This document shows, in pieces, positions 8,686 through 17,543 of a DNA stretch of 64,000 nucleotides. The position numbers and the translations under genes were made by a program. Below the pieces are notes generated by a model. That model had not been told where the DNA came from. It saw nothing but the letters and a program-made list of their open reading frames with translations, and did not search any database. Positions within the stretch are counted from its first letter, which is position 1. Each line of letters opens with the position of its first letter. Origin of the DNA: Falsiroseomonas selenitidurans (GTDB lineage: Bacteria > Pseudomonadota > Alphaproteobacteria > Acetobacterales > Acetobacteraceae); the NCBI RefSeq assembly GCF_012103215.1, contig NZ_JAAVNE010000029.1, positions 1 to 64,000 of the forward strand. Reading direction: 5' to 3'.

Positions 8686-8718
8686 CGACGCCCGCATCGC
8701 GCTGGTGGAGCGTTGAGC

Positions 8719-9861
8719 ATGAGCGACGTCACGCTGGATGCCAGCGCCGCCAACCCGGAAGCCGCGCCGCGCACCGCCCCCGTGCGCAGCACTGGCGCCA
8801 TGGCCTGGCTGCGCGCCAACCTGTTCTCCTCCTGGCTCAACACCGCGCTGACCCTGGCGCTGGCCTGGCTGGTGGTGCGCTTCGCGATCGGCTTCGTCGA
8901 CTGGGCCTTCATCAACGCCATCTGGTCCGTGCCCATGCAGGGCACCGTGCCGCAGACCCAGATCTGCCGCGACCTGGAAGGCGCCGGCGCCTGCTGGGCG
9001 GTGATCGGGGAAAAGCACCGCTTCATCCTGTTCGGCACCTACCCGTATGAGGAACACTGGCGGCCCCTGCTGGTCTGCGGCCTGTTCATCGGCCTCTACA
9101 TCTTCTCCGCCATGCGGCGCTTCTGGACCTGGGTGCTGGTGCCGGTCTGGGCGGTGACGCTGACGGTAATCGGCATCCTGATGTGGGGCGGCATCCTGGG
9201 GCTGAGCTACGTGCCGCAGGAACGCTGGGGCGGGCTGCCCATCACGCTGATCCTGTCCACCTTCGGCCTGGCCTTCGCCTTCCCGCTGGCCATCCTGGTG
9301 GCGCTCGGCCGCCGGTCGAAGCTGCCGGCGATCAAGACGCTGTGCGTGGTGTATGTGGAACTGGTGCGCGGCGTGCCGCTGATCAGCCTGCTGTTCATGG
9401 CCAGCGTGATGTTCCCGCTGTTCCTGCCGGAGGGCATGAACATCGACAAGCTGCTGCGGGCGCAGATCGCCATCACGCTGTTCGCCGGCGCCTACCTGGC
9501 GGAAGTGGTGCGCGCCGGCCTGCAGACCCTGCCGCGCGGACAGTATGAGGCTGCCGACGCGCTCGGCCTGTCCTACTGGCAGAAGACCGGCTTCATCATC
9601 CTGCCGCAGGCGCTGCGCCTGGTGATCCCGCCGCTGGTGAACACCTTCATCGGCTTCTTCAAGGACACCTCGCTGGTGCTGATCATCGGCATCTTCGACC
9701 TGCTGACGGCGGGCAAGACCGCCATCGTGGAACCCGCCTGGCAGGGCTTCGGCATCGAGGTCTACGTCTTCGTCGGCGCGATCTACCTGGTGTTCTGCTT
9801 CGCCATGTCGAAATACAGCCAGGATCTGGAACGCGACCTCAACCAACATCGGCGCCGCTGA
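8719..9861 (+). CDS. aapM: Amino acid ABC transporter permease (AapM/BztC type)
   Basis: A 380-residue inner-membrane permease starting at ATG 8719 (MSDVTLDASAANPEAAP). The GGAG that serves as its ribosome-binding site lies inside the duplicated copy of the aapQ 3' end. It has an N-terminal hydrophobic segment, a periplasmic loop containing QICRDLEGAGACW, then the permease core with VYVELVRGVPLISLLFM, AEVVRAGLQTLPRGQY and the EAA loop EAADALGLSYWQKT followed by LPQALRLVIPP. It forms the translocation pore with AapQ. The frame is open further upstream through the tandem repeat, but residues encoded there are not part of the family. Confidence 0.93.
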   Translation: MSDVTLDASAANPEAAPRTAPVRSTGAMAWLRANLFSSWLNTALTLALAWLVVRFAIGFVDWAFINAIWSVPMQGTVPQTQICRDLEGAGACWAVIGEKHRFILFGTYPYEEHWRPLLVCGLFIGLYIFSAMRRFWTWVLVPVWAVTLTVIGILMWGGILGLSYVPQERWGGLPITLILSTFGLAFAFPLAILVALGRRSKLPAIKTLCVVYVELVRGVPLISLLFMASVMFPLFLPEGMNIDKLLRAQIAITLFAGAYLAEVVRAGLQTLPRGQYEAADALGLSYWQKTGFIILPQALRLVIPPLVNTFIGFFKDTSLVLIIGIFDLLTAGKTAIVEPAWQGFGIEVYVFVGAIYLVFCFAMSKYSQDLERDLNQHRRR

Positions 9862-9873
9862 GGAACAGAGACC

Positions 9874-10668
9874 ATGGGCGAGACCATCGACCACGAGGCC
9901 CGCTTCGCCTCCGCCATGCGGACCGACGCACCGCCGGCCATCGTGCTGCAGGACGTGAACAAGTGGTTCGGCGCGCTGCATGTGCTGCGCGACATCAACC
10001 TCTCGGTCGCCACCGGCGAACGCGTGGTGGTCTGCGGGCCTTCCGGCTCCGGCAAATCCACCATGATCCGCTGCATCAACCGGCTGGAACAGCACCAGCA
10101 GGGCAAGATCATCGTCGACGGCATTGAACTGTCCGACGATCTGCGCAGCCTGGACGCGATCCGCCGCGAAGTCGGCATGGTGTTTCAGTCCTTCAACCTG
10201 TTCCCGCACCTGACGGTGCTGGAAAACTGCACCCTGGCGCCGATCTGGGTGCGGCGGATGCCGAAGAAGGAAGCCGAAGACCTGGCGATGGAATACCTGG
10301 AACGGGTCCGCATCCCGGAACAGGCGAAGAAATTCCCCGGCCAGCTCTCTGGCGGCCAGCAGCAGCGCGTCGCCATCGCCCGCGCGCTGTGCATGAAGCC
10401 CAAGATCATGCTGTTCGACGAGCCGACTTCGGCGCTCGACCCGGAAATGATCAAGGAAGTGCTGGATACCATGGTGATGCTGGCGGAAACCGGCATGACC
10501 ATGATCTGCGTCACCCATGAAATGGGCTTCGCCCGCCAGGTGGCCGACCGCGTGGTGTTCATGGACCGCGGCGAGATCGTCGAAAGCGGCGAGCCGGAAG
10601 CCCTGTTCAGCGACCCCAAGACCGACCGCCTGAAACTGTTCCTGAGCCAGATCCTGCGCGGCCACTGA
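9874..10668 (+). CDS. aapP: Amino acid ABC transporter ATP-binding protein (AapP/BztD type)
   Basis: A 264-residue cytoplasmic ATPase. It has Walker [10 protein letters not shown] (residues 55-63), Q-loop [10 protein letters not shown], signature LSGGQQQR, Walker [13 protein letters not shown] and a switch His in CVTHEMGF, so it is complete. The sequence is closest to the polar amino acid (GlnQ/AapP) branch. GAGGAA precedes the ATG, 12 bases after the aapM stop. It energises AapQM. The operon appears to end here, since an interspersed inverted element follows before kup. Confidence 0.94.
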   Translation: MGETIDHEARFASAMRTDAPPAIVLQDVNKWFGALHVLRDINLSVATGERVVVCGPSGSGKSTMIRCINRLEQHQQGKIIVDGIELSDDLRSLDAIRREVGMVFQSFNLFPHLTVLENCTLAPIWVRRMPKKEAEDLAMEYLERVRIPEQAKKFPGQLSGGQQQRVAIARALCMKPKIMLFDEPTSALDPEMIKEVLDTMVMLAETGMTMICVTHEMGFARQVADRVVFMDRGEIVESGEPEALFSDPKTDRLKLFLSQILRGH

Positions 10669-10695
10669 CCGGCGGGGCGGGGTGGCGCCGATGAT

Positions 10696-10833
10696 GCAGG
10701 GAGGGCGGCGCCCTCCCCGCACCCCACCCACCAGGGGCCGCGGGCCCCTGGACCAAGAGAACCCTGAACGGGATGGGAGACGCGCCGCGGCCCCTTGGGG
10801 TGGGGGTTCCGGGAGCGGCAGTGCCCTCCCCCG
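10696..10833. repeat. Paired inverted interspersed element (BIME-like), copy 1
   Basis: A 59-base unit at 10696-10754 (GCAGGGAGGGC...GCACCCC...CCCCTGGACC) contains two small palindromes, GGGAGGGCggcGCCCTCCC and AGGGGCCcgcGGGCCCCT. A diverged inverted unit lies at about 10786-10833. Related units, again paired head-to-head, occur at 27677-27890. The rest of the 261-base gap between aapP and kup shows nothing else except possible promoter sequence near 10868-10895. Confidence 0.6.
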
Positions 10834-10929
10834 CGATGACCAGGCGCACCCCGCCACCCCGCCCCGTGCTTGCGTCCGGGCCTGGATCGGTCCTATGGCT
10901 CCGCGCGTTGCGCGCTTGGAGCGACCGCT

Positions 10930-12804
10930 TTGAGTCATCCTTCTGCGGCTGAGCGTCCGGTGACCTTGGCTGCCCTGATCGGCGTGCTGGGTGTCGTCTA
11001 TGGCGATATCGGCACCAGCCCGCTCTATGCCTTGCGGGCCTCGCTGCTGCATTTCTCGGCCGACGGGATCGAGCGGTGGGAGATCCTGGGCCTGTTGAGC
11101 CTGATCTTCTGGTCGCTCGTGCTGACCGTGACGGTGAAGTACGTGGTCTTCATGCTGCGGGCGGACAACCGCGGTGAGGGTGGCATCCTGGCGCTGATGG
11201 CGCTGGCGCAGCGCCATGCGCGGACGGAACGCGGCCGTTGGCTGGTGGCGCTGGTCGGCATTGCCGGGGCCAGCCTGTTCTTCGGCGATGGCATCATCAC
11301 GCCGGCGATTTCCGTGCTGTCGGCGGTGGAGGGCCTCAAGGTCATCTCCCCGGCCTTCGAGGAGGCGGTGGTGCCGATCGCGCTCGGCATCCTCCTCGCC
11401 CTGTTCCTGGTGCAGTGGCGCGGCACCGGCAGCATGGGGCGCATCTTCGGGCCGATCTGTGCCCTCTGGTTCGGCGTGATCGGCCTGCTCGGCCTGATCG
11501 AGGTGGTGCGGGAGCCGGAGGTGCTGGTGGCGCTGTCGCCCAGCTATGCGGTGCAATTCTGCCTGCACTACCACCTGGCCGCCTTCATCGCCTTCGGCTC
11601 CGTCGTGCTGGCGGTGACGGGGGCGGAGGCGCTGTATGCCGATATGGGGCATTTCGGCCGCAGGCCGATCCAGATGGCCTGGGTGGCCTTCGTGCTGCCG
11701 GCGCTGGCGCTGAATTATTTCGGCCAGGGTGCCCTGCTGCTGTCCGACCCGGCGGCGATCGAGAACCCCTTCTTCCTGCTGGCGCCGGATTGGGCGCGGC
11801 TGCCGCTGGTGGTGCTGGCCACCATGGCCACCATCATCGCCAGCCAGGCGATGATCTCGGGCGCCTTCAGCATCGCCCGGCAATGCGTGCAGATGGGCTT
11901 CCTGCCGCGGCTGGAGGTGCGCCACACCAGCGAAACGGAACAGGGCCAGATCTACCTGCCGCAGGTGAACACGCTGCTGCTGATCGGCGTTATCATCCTG
12001 GTGCTGGAATTCCGTGACAGCGACAGCCTGGCGGCGGCCTATGGGCTGGCGGTCACGGGCACCTTCGTCTGCACCTCCTGCCTCGCGCTGCTGGTGTTCC
12101 GGCGGGCCTATGGCTGGTCCTGGCTGCTGGTGATCGGCGTGTTCGGGCCGCTGCTGATGCTGGACCTGGCCTTCTTTGTCTCCACCGCGCTGAAGATTCC
12201 GGAAGGCGGCTATGTGCCGCTGATCCTCGGCCTTTGCATCCTGATGCTGATGCTGACCTGGCGGCGAGGGCGGGACCTGCTGTTCGCCCGCTTCCGGCAG
12301 GACAGCCTGCCGCTGAAATCCTTTCTGGCACGCCTGCCGCAATCCCGCACCACGCGGGTGCCGGGGATTGCCGTGTTCATGACCGGCCAGGCGGATTTTG
12401 TGCCCGGTGCGCTGCTGCATAATCTGAAGCACAACAAGGTGCTGCATCAGCGCGTGCTGTTCGTGACGGTGCTGAACGAGGATATTCCGCGCGTCGAGAA
12501 CCGGCGCGAGGTGACGGAGCTGGCGCCGGACATCCACCGCGTGCTGCTGCGCTACGGCTTCCAGGAAAGCCCGCATATCCCGCGGGAGCTGGAGGCGCTG
12601 CGCGATATCGGCATTCCGTTCGAGCCGATGCAGGCCAGCTACTTCCTGGGACGGGAGACGGTGGTCTCCGCCGCCGTGCCGAAGATGCCGCGCTGGCGGC
12701 AATGGCTGTTCACGCTGATGAGCCGCAATGCCCTGCCGGCGACGGAGTTCTTCCGCATCCCGTCGGACCGTGTGGTGGAGCTGGGTGTCCGCGTCGCCAT
12801 CTGA
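10930..12804 (+). CDS. kup: Kup-family potassium uptake transporter
   Basis: A Kup/HAK/KUP low-affinity K+ symporter of about 624 residues. The start is placed at TTG 10930, with GGAGCG seven bases upstream; an ATG at 10870 would add 20 residues without family similarity. Key segments are [17 protein letters not shown] in the first helix, [41 protein letters not shown] and [11 protein letters not shown]-type residues ([12 protein letters not shown]). About twelve membrane spans are followed by a hydrophilic cytoplasmic tail containing PRVENR and YGFQESP. E. coli Kup is 622 residues, so the gene is full length. It stands alone. Confidence 0.93.
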   Translation: MSHPSAAERPVTLAALIGVLGVVYGDIGTSPLYALRASLLHFSADGIERWEILGLLSLIFWSLVLTVTVKYVVFMLRADNRGEGGILALMALAQRHARTERGRWLVALVGIAGASLFFGDGIITPAISVLSAVEGLKVISPAFEEAVVPIALGILLALFLVQWRGTGSMGRIFGPICALWFGVIGLLGLIEVVREPEVLVALSPSYAVQFCLHYHLAAFIAFGSVVLAVTGAEALYADMGHFGRRPIQMAWVAFVLPALALNYFGQGALLLSDPAAIENPFFLLAPDWARLPLVVLATMATIIASQAMISGAFSIARQCVQMGFLPRLEVRHTSETEQGQIYLPQVNTLLLIGVIILVLEFRDSDSLAAAYGLAVTGTFVCTSCLALLVFRRAYGWSWLLVIGVFGPLLMLDLAFFVSTALKIPEGGYVPLILGLCILMLMLTWRRGRDLLFARFRQDSLPLKSFLARLPQSRTTRVPGIAVFMTGQADFVPGALLHNLKHNKVLHQRVLFVTVLNEDIPRVENRREVTELAPDIHRVLLRYGFQESPHIPRELEALRDIGIPFEPMQASYFLGRETVVSAAVPKMPRWRQWLFTLMSRNALPATEFFRIPSDRVVELGVRVAI

Positions 12805-12858
12805 ACCCTTTTGCGGGTCGCCGCGTTGAGGGACGCTGGCGAGGGGGAGGGCGCGGTC

Positions 12859-13236
12859 TTGACGGCGGTGCGGCTGGTGGAGGTGAGCCTGGTGCGGGCC
12901 TGGAGCCCCTCGGAGCCCGATGGGCAGGAGGGCAACCGGATCCGCTTCCGCATGGCGCTGGACGCGCAGGGCGCGCCGGACGAAGCCGCCTGGCTGGCGG
13001 ACCCGGATCCTTGGCCGGCGCAGAGGGAAGCGCCCGGCGCGCCGCCCGCGGAGGGCGATGTGGCACATGACGAGGAGGGCTGGTCGCTGCGCTTCGCGCA
13101 GGGCGGCCTTCCGCTGGCCGACGCGCCGCCGCACCGTATCCTGGGCGGGGCGGGCTGGCTGCGCCCGGGCGAGGTGGTGACGATCCGCGGCCCGGAAGGC
13201 GGGGAGGTTGCCTGGCGGGTGGTGGCGGTGGCGTAG
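12859..13236 (+). CDS. Hypothetical protein of about 125 residues
   Basis: The best start is TTG 12859, preceded at ideal spacing by GGGGGAGG; an in-frame TTG at 12811 lies upstream of that site. The protein has an N-terminal strand-like VRLVEVSLVRAW, a central acidic and proline-rich stretch, and a C-terminal LRPGEVVTIRGPEGGEVAWRV that reads like a small beta-barrel. No family is recognised. It starts 54 bases after kup and may be co-transcribed, and it ends before the convergent tRNA. Confidence in coding rests on the ribosome-binding site and amphipathic strands. Confidence 0.5.
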   Translation: MTAVRLVEVSLVRAWSPSEPDGQEGNRIRFRMALDAQGAPDEAAWLADPDPWPAQREAPGAPPAEGDVAHDEEGWSLRFAQGGLPLADAPPHRILGGAGWLRPGEVVTIRGPEGGEVAWRVVAVA

Positions 13237-13294
13237 GTTTGTCCCCGCAATCAAAAGGGCGCCCACCCTGCGGCGGACGCCCTTCCGGAAAACC

Positions 13295-13370
<76 letters not shown>

Positions 13371-13393
13371 GCACGCCTTGGCGCGAGGCCGGC

Positions 13394-13422
13394 CGTATAG
13401 CCGCCGCCCCGGGGGTGCGCAA
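13394..13422 (-). promoter_or_regulatory. Promoter of tRNA-Ala
   Basis: On the reverse strand, TTGCGC (13417-13422) and TATACG (13394-13399) are separated by exactly 17 bases, and the -10 hexamer ends 23 bases upstream of the mature tRNA 5' end. Confidence 0.6.
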
Positions 13423-13505
13423 GACTGCCACATGCGGGTTTTGCATCACCCCTTCCGCCCCGCGCCGGACCCGCATAGGTTTCGCCCGGTACCGCTGAAG
13501 GTGGC

Positions 13506-14264
13506 ATGAGGACGATGGGCAAGATCTACGGGGACGCGACATCGGCATTGGCCGGGCTGCTGCGGGACGGCATGACCATCATGTCCGGCGGCTTCGGCAT
13601 CAGCGGCATCCCCTCCGTCCTGATCGAGGCGATCCGGGAGTCGGGCGTGAAGGACCTGACCGTCATCTCCAACAATGCCGGCATCGACGATGCCGGGCTC
13701 GGCCTGCTGCTGCACACCCGGCAGATCCGCAAGATGATCAGCAGCTATGTGGGGGAGAATGCGACCTTCGCGAAGCAGTACCTGGCCGGGGAGCTGGAGA
13801 TCGAGTTCAACCCGCAGGGCACGCTGGCCGAACGCATCCGCGCCGGCGGCGCCGGGATCCCCGCCTTCTACACCAAGACCGGCTTCGGCACGGCAGTGGC
13901 CGAAGGCAAGGAAACGCGCGAATTCGACGGCGAGCACTACGTGATGGAGCGCGGCCTGTGGGCCGACCTTGCCATCGTCCACGCCTGGATGGGCGACCAC
14001 GAGGGCAACCTGATCTATCGGAAGACAGCGCGGAACTTCAACCCGATCATGGCCACCGCCGCCACCGTGACGGTGGCGCAGGTGGAACACCTGGTGCGGC
14101 CCGGGGAGATGGAGGCGGACCACATCCACACCCCCGGCATCTTCGTGAAGCGCCTCATCGCCCTGCCGCCCGGCTTCGAGAAGCGGATCGAGCAGCGCAC
14201 CGTGCGCCAGCAGCCGGCGCCGGAACACGCCGCCGCGGCCGCCGGCACCCTGACCAAAGCCTGA
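13506..14264 (+). CDS. 3-oxoacid CoA-transferase subunit A
   Basis: A 252-residue alpha subunit of a class I CoA-transferase. It has the [16 protein letters not shown] glycine-rich block, LTVISNNAG, the [40 protein letters not shown] signature region, and [15 protein letters not shown] 13506 follows GAAGG; a second ATG at 13515 is possible. With the B subunit it moves CoA from succinyl-CoA to acetoacetate (SCOT) or 3-oxoadipate (PcaIJ). Without pca genes nearby, acetoacetate use, for example from polyhydroxybutyrate or ketogenic amino acids, is the likelier role (inference). Confidence 0.92.
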   Translation: MRTMGKIYGDATSALAGLLRDGMTIMSGGFGISGIPSVLIEAIRESGVKDLTVISNNAGIDDAGLGLLLHTRQIRKMISSYVGENATFAKQYLAGELEIEFNPQGTLAERIRAGGAGIPAFYTKTGFGTAVAEGKETREFDGEHYVMERGLWADLAIVHAWMGDHEGNLIYRKTARNFNPIMATAATVTVAQVEHLVRPGEMEADHIHTPGIFVKRLIALPPGFEKRIEQRTVRQQPAPEHAAAAAGTLTKA

Positions 14265-14278
14265 GAGGATCGAGAACC

Positions 14279-14929
14279 ATGGCCTGGTCCCGCGACGAAA
14301 TGGCGGCACGCGCGGCGCGCGAGCTGCAGGACGGCTTCTACGTGAACCTCGGCATCGGCATCCCGACGCTGGTGGCCAACCACGTCCCCGCCGGCATGAC
14401 GGTGCAGCTGCAATCCGAGAACGGCATGCTCGGCCTCGGCCCCTTCCCCTATGAGGGGGAGGAGGATCCGGACCTGATCAATGCCGGCAAGCAGACCATC
14501 ACCCAGCTGCCCAGCAGCAGCTTCTTCGACAGCGCCCAGTCCTTCGGGATGATCCGCGGCGGGCATATCGACCTGTCCATCCTGGGGGCGCTGCAGGTGG
14601 CGCAGAACGGGGATCTCGCGAACTGGATGATCCCCGGCAAGATGGTGAAGGGGATGGGTGGCGCCATGGACCTGGTGGCCGGCGTCAAGCGCGTGATCGT
14701 GCTGATGGAGCACACCGCCGGCGGCAAGCCGAAGCTGCTGAAGGCCTGCACCCTGCCGCTGACCGGCCGCCGGGTGGTGGACACGGTGGTGACGGAGCTT
14801 GGCGTCTTCGCCATCGACAAGAAGGGCGAGGCGCCGATGCGGCTGCTGGAGATCGCGCCCGGGGTGACGGAGGCCGAGATCCGCGACAGGACCGAGGCGG
14901 ATTACGACGTGGCTCTGGTCAGCGCCTAG
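14279..14929 (+). CDS. 3-oxoacid CoA-transferase subunit B
   Basis: A 216-residue beta subunit, 14 bases downstream of subunit A with GAGAGG in between. It carries the catalytic glutamate motif [10 protein letters not shown] at about residues 43-52 (the Glu forms the glutamyl-CoA thioester intermediate) and [13 protein letters not shown] just before it. [14 protein letters not shown] and a C-terminal GVTEAEI complete the fold. All family landmarks are present, so the enzyme should be active. Substrate preference is shared with subunit A and cannot be read from sequence alone. Confidence 0.93.
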   Translation: MAWSRDEMAARAARELQDGFYVNLGIGIPTLVANHVPAGMTVQLQSENGMLGLGPFPYEGEEDPDLINAGKQTITQLPSSSFFDSAQSFGMIRGGHIDLSILGALQVAQNGDLANWMIPGKMVKGMGGAMDLVAGVKRVIVLMEHTAGGKPKLLKACTLPLTGRRVVDTVVTELGVFAIDKKGEAPMRLLEIAPGVTEAEIRDRTEADYDVALVSA

Positions 14930-14930
14930 G

Positions 14931-15058
14931 GCATTTTCAAGCCTTGCGGCTTCGCAAGGCGACCCGGAAAATGCGTTGAACCAATAAGCTGGAGCCGTTT
15001 CACCGTCTTCGCCAGCGGTGAAGCGGCTCCAGGGCACGCGGCGTTCGCTGCAACGCCG
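14931..15058. repeat. Three consecutive hairpins between convergent genes
   Basis: Hairpin 1 (14931-14974) has outer arms GCATTTTC/GAAAATGC and inner arms CCTTGCG/CGCAAGG. Hairpin 2 (14990-15031) has 16-bp arms starting TGGAGCCG and ending CGGCTCCA with one G-U pair and a 10-base loop. Hairpin 3 (15039-15058) has 7-bp arms CGGCGTT/AACGCCG. The block fills most of the gap after the CoA-transferase. It may be a bidirectional terminator or an interspersed element. Confidence 0.7.
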
Positions 15059-15132
15059 ATTGCTCTCAGCCTTCGTGCGAACGGCCGCCGCGCCTGCCCC
15101 GGGGATCCGCCGGGGGGGCGCCGCGGCGCGGC

Positions 15133-15651
15133 CTATTGCAACTGCGGCTGGCGCGTCTGCTGGTAGCGCAGGCGGTCTTCTTCGAGGATCCGGCGCAGCC
15201 GCTCCAGCTCCCGCTCCCGCTCGGCGATGGAGCGTTCCCAATCCGGCCCGGCCTGGGTCGTGCTGCGCGGCGCGGCGGCGGTCAGCGGCGTGGTGTCGCG
15301 GGCCACGTCGCGCTGCACCGGCGCCCGGCGCACCGTCCGGCGCGGCGGGCTGCGGCGGGTGGTGCTGGGGGCGGCCGCGGGCACCGGCGGCGGCGGCACC
15401 CAGTCGAGCAGCGGAATCGGGTCCCGCTGCGCCTGCGGCTGGGCCACCGGCGCGCCCGGCGCGAAGCTCGGCGGCGCCACGGTGCGTTCGCGGAAATTGC
15501 TGAAATCGGTGATCGTCGAGCCCAGCAGGTCGCGGCCCGGCCCGGTGTCGTTCCAGTGCTGCGCGGCGGCCGGGCGGGCGGAAAACAGGCCGACCGGCTG
15601 GGCGAGCAGAAGCCCCAGTGGCAGGGTCAGCAGGGCGAGGCGACGCATCAT
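15133..15651 (-). CDS. Exported proline-rich protein with C-terminal coiled coil, function unknown
   Basis: About 172 residues beginning MMRRLALLTL, with a Sec signal peptide ending around RPAAAQ (residue 33), so it is periplasmic or surface-exposed. The middle is rich in Pro, Arg, Thr and Ala with no Cys and looks unstructured. The last 35 residues (from DWERSIAERERELERL) form a strongly charged heptad-like helix, probably a coiled coil. No family is recognised. An in-frame upstream extension lacks sense. It lies upstream of nothing obviously related; the DUF1489 gene precedes it on the same strand. Confidence 0.65.
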   Translation of the reverse strand: MMRRLALLTLPLGLLLAQPVGLFSARPAAAQHWNDTGPGRDLLGSTITDFSNFRERTVAPPSFAPGAPVAQPQAQRDPIPLLDWVPPPPVPAAAPSTTRRSPPRRTVRRAPVQRDVARDTTPLTAAAPRSTTQAGPDWERSIAERERELERLRRILEEDRLRYQQTRQPQLQ

Positions 15652-15774
15652 GCAGGGTCCCGATCTGGTCCGAGGCTTGGGTTCGGCCGGCGGCCTACCA
15701 TGCCGGAAGATGACGGCCCCTGCCGCGCCGCACAAGCGCGCAAAGCCACCACGGCCGCGGAACCTCCGCCGCCG

Positions 15775-16200
15775 TCACAACAGGCAAAGCGCCTCCAGCT
15801 CCCGCCGCAGGGCGGGGGGCAGGGCGTCCAGCCCGTCGGTCGGGCCGCTGCCGAGAGGCGCGTCGGGCGGCGCCGCCGCGGGCTCCAGGTAGCGCCAGCC
15901 CTGGAAGGGCTTCTGCGGCCGCGGCTGCAGGAGCACCAGGTGCGGGTCCAGCACCAGGCCGGCGCAGGCGCTGCCATCGTCCCAGCGTTCCTCCCGCACC
16001 GCCAGGATGCGCTGGCGCACGCGGATCAGGCCGGAAAGCACCCAGTAGAGCGAGCCGCCCTCCACCAGCTCCGCCGCCCGCTTCGGAATCATCCGCGTCT
16101 GGTGGCGCAGCGGCGGGTCCAGCTGGGCGCGGCGGGCCTGGCCGGCGGCCAGCTCCGCCACCTCCTTCGGTCCGACGCAAAGCTTCAACAGGTGCAGCAT
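15775..16200 (-). CDS. DUF1489-family protein
   Basis: A 141-residue cytoplasmic protein starting MLHLLKLCVGPKEV at ATG 16200. That opening, together with the RHQTRMIPKRAAELVEGGSLYWVL segment, IRVRQRILAV and a late FQGWRYL, is the alphaproteobacterial DUF1489 pattern and covers the family's normal length. The role of DUF1489 is unknown. The upstream in-frame extension to 16374 has no family similarity and overlaps the start region of the divergent TAXI gene, so it is excluded. Confidence 0.85.
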   Translation of the reverse strand: MLHLLKLCVGPKEVAELAAGQARRAQLDPPLRHQTRMIPKRAAELVEGGSLYWVLSGLIRVRQRILAVREERWDDGSACAGLVLDPHLVLLQPRPQKPFQGWRYLEPAAAPPDAPLGSGPTDGLDALPPALRRELEALCLL

Positions 16201-16340
16201 GGCGTCTGCATGTGGCCGGTCGTCGAGTCCCGGCAAGCCCCCCGGCTGCGAAGGGAGGCGGCGGGTCCGCGAAAGCTTGCCCGATCCGTCGATCCGGGGA
16301 TAAACCAGAATCAACGAAACCATCCAAGGGAGACTTTGCC

Positions 16341-17333
16341 ATGCGCCGTCGCCACCTGCTTGCCGCAACCGCACTGGGCGCCGCCGTGCCCGGCCTGTTC
16401 AGCCCCGCCATCGCGCAGCCGCGCAACGCCGCCTGGCCGCGCGCCCTGAACATGGGCACGGCCGCGCCGGGCGGCACCTATGCGCTGTATGGGCCGGCCT
16501 GGGGGCAGATCGCTCAGGAAGCCACCGGGGTGCAGATTTCCTACCGCACCACCCAGGGCCCGAACCAGAACATCATCCTTGTGAACCGCAAGGAAGTGGA
16601 ACTGGGCATGGTGACGATGGGCGTGGCGCTGCAGGCCTGGAACGGCACCGGCGCCTGGACCCAGGGCAACCGCTTCCGCGACATCCGCGCGCTGTTCCCG
16701 ATGTATGACACGCCCTTCCACGGCATCGCCCTGAAGCGCACCGGCATCACCAAGCATGCCGACCTGAACGGCAAGAGCATCGGCGTCGGCCCGCGCGGCG
16801 GCACCCCTGGCACCTACTACCCCGCGCTGCTGACCGAGCTGGGCATCACCCCCTCCGCCGTCCGCTACGGCTCCGCCTCGGACCTGGTCGGCCAGATCCA
16901 GGACGGGCTGCTGGACGCCTTCCTGTTCGCCTCCGGCGTGCCGGTGCCGGCCTTCTCCGAGATCGAGGTGCAGGCCGAGGTGAACTTCCTGGACTTCACC
17001 CAGGCGGAGATCGCCAAGCTGACCGCGAAGTATCCGGAACTGGCCGCCGGGTCGCTGCCCATGGGCACCTACCGGACGCAGCAGAAGCCGCTCGGCATCG
17101 TCGGCATGTACAATTTCGCCATTGGCCACAAGTCGCTGTCGGACGACCTGGCCTATGAGATCACCAAGGCCGTGCTGTCGCAGAACGCCCGCTTCAAGTC
17201 GGCGATCTCCGCGGCCTCGGACACGCTGGCGACCAACTGGACCAAGAACACCTTCCTGCCGTTCCACCCGGGGGCGGCGCGCTACCTGCGCGAGGTCGGG
17301 CAGCAGGTGCCGGACAACCTGGTCCAGGCCTGA
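16341..17333 (+). CDS. TRAP transporter solute-binding protein, TAXI family
   Basis: A 330-residue periplasmic binding protein. MRRRHLLAATALG followed by a hydrophobic stretch and SPAIA-Q is a Tat- or Sec-type signal of about 25 residues. The mature part has the TAXI features LNMGTAAPGGTYALYGPAW, NIILVNRKEVELGMVTMG, GKSIGVGPRGGTPGTYYPALL and a C-terminal FHPGAARYLREVG. AAGGGAG precedes the ATG. TAXI binding proteins normally work with a fused TRAP permease (DctQM). None adjoins it and the gene is followed by terminators, so it appears to be an orphan whose permease lies elsewhere. Its ligand is unknown. Confidence 0.9.
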   Translation: MRRRHLLAATALGAAVPGLFSPAIAQPRNAAWPRALNMGTAAPGGTYALYGPAWGQIAQEATGVQISYRTTQGPNQNIILVNRKEVELGMVTMGVALQAWNGTGAWTQGNRFRDIRALFPMYDTPFHGIALKRTGITKHADLNGKSIGVGPRGGTPGTYYPALLTELGITPSAVRYGSASDLVGQIQDGLLDAFLFASGVPVPAFSEIEVQAEVNFLDFTQAEIAKLTAKYPELAAGSLPMGTYRTQQKPLGIVGMYNFAIGHKSLSDDLAYEITKAVLSQNARFKSAISAASDTLATNWTKNTFLPFHPGAARYLREVGQQVPDNLVQA

Positions 17334-17338
17334 CCCCG

Positions 17339-17406
17339 CCGCCCGGCTGCGCCGGGCGGGACACACTGGCACGGCTCGGCGGGGGATCTCCCCTCGCCGG
17401 GCCGTT
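17339..17406 (+). terminator. Two terminator hairpins after the TAXI gene
   Basis: A perfect 9-bp hairpin CCGCCCGGC-TGC-GCCGGGCGG lies at 17339-17359. A second, about 15 pairs long with two G-U pairs, spans 17371-17403 (ACGGCTCGGCGGGGG...CCCCTCGCCGGGCCG) and is followed by TTT. Confidence 0.7.
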
Positions 17407-17543
17407 TGCCTGCCGGGCGCGCGGCGCTGCCCGACGCCTCACGGCGGCGTGAACGCAGCATCTGACTCGCGCCTGGAGTTTGTTCACAGGATGGCAAGGC
17501 GAAACTGACACCGTCCAGGCTCTGCTCGCGGGAGTTGTGCCGG

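Noticed and set aside
8584-8718. N-terminal extension of AapM encoded by the tandem repeats
   Set aside because: The frame is open, but the AHPACGWTE repeats are foreign to the family, and a good ribosome-binding site precedes the ATG at 8719.
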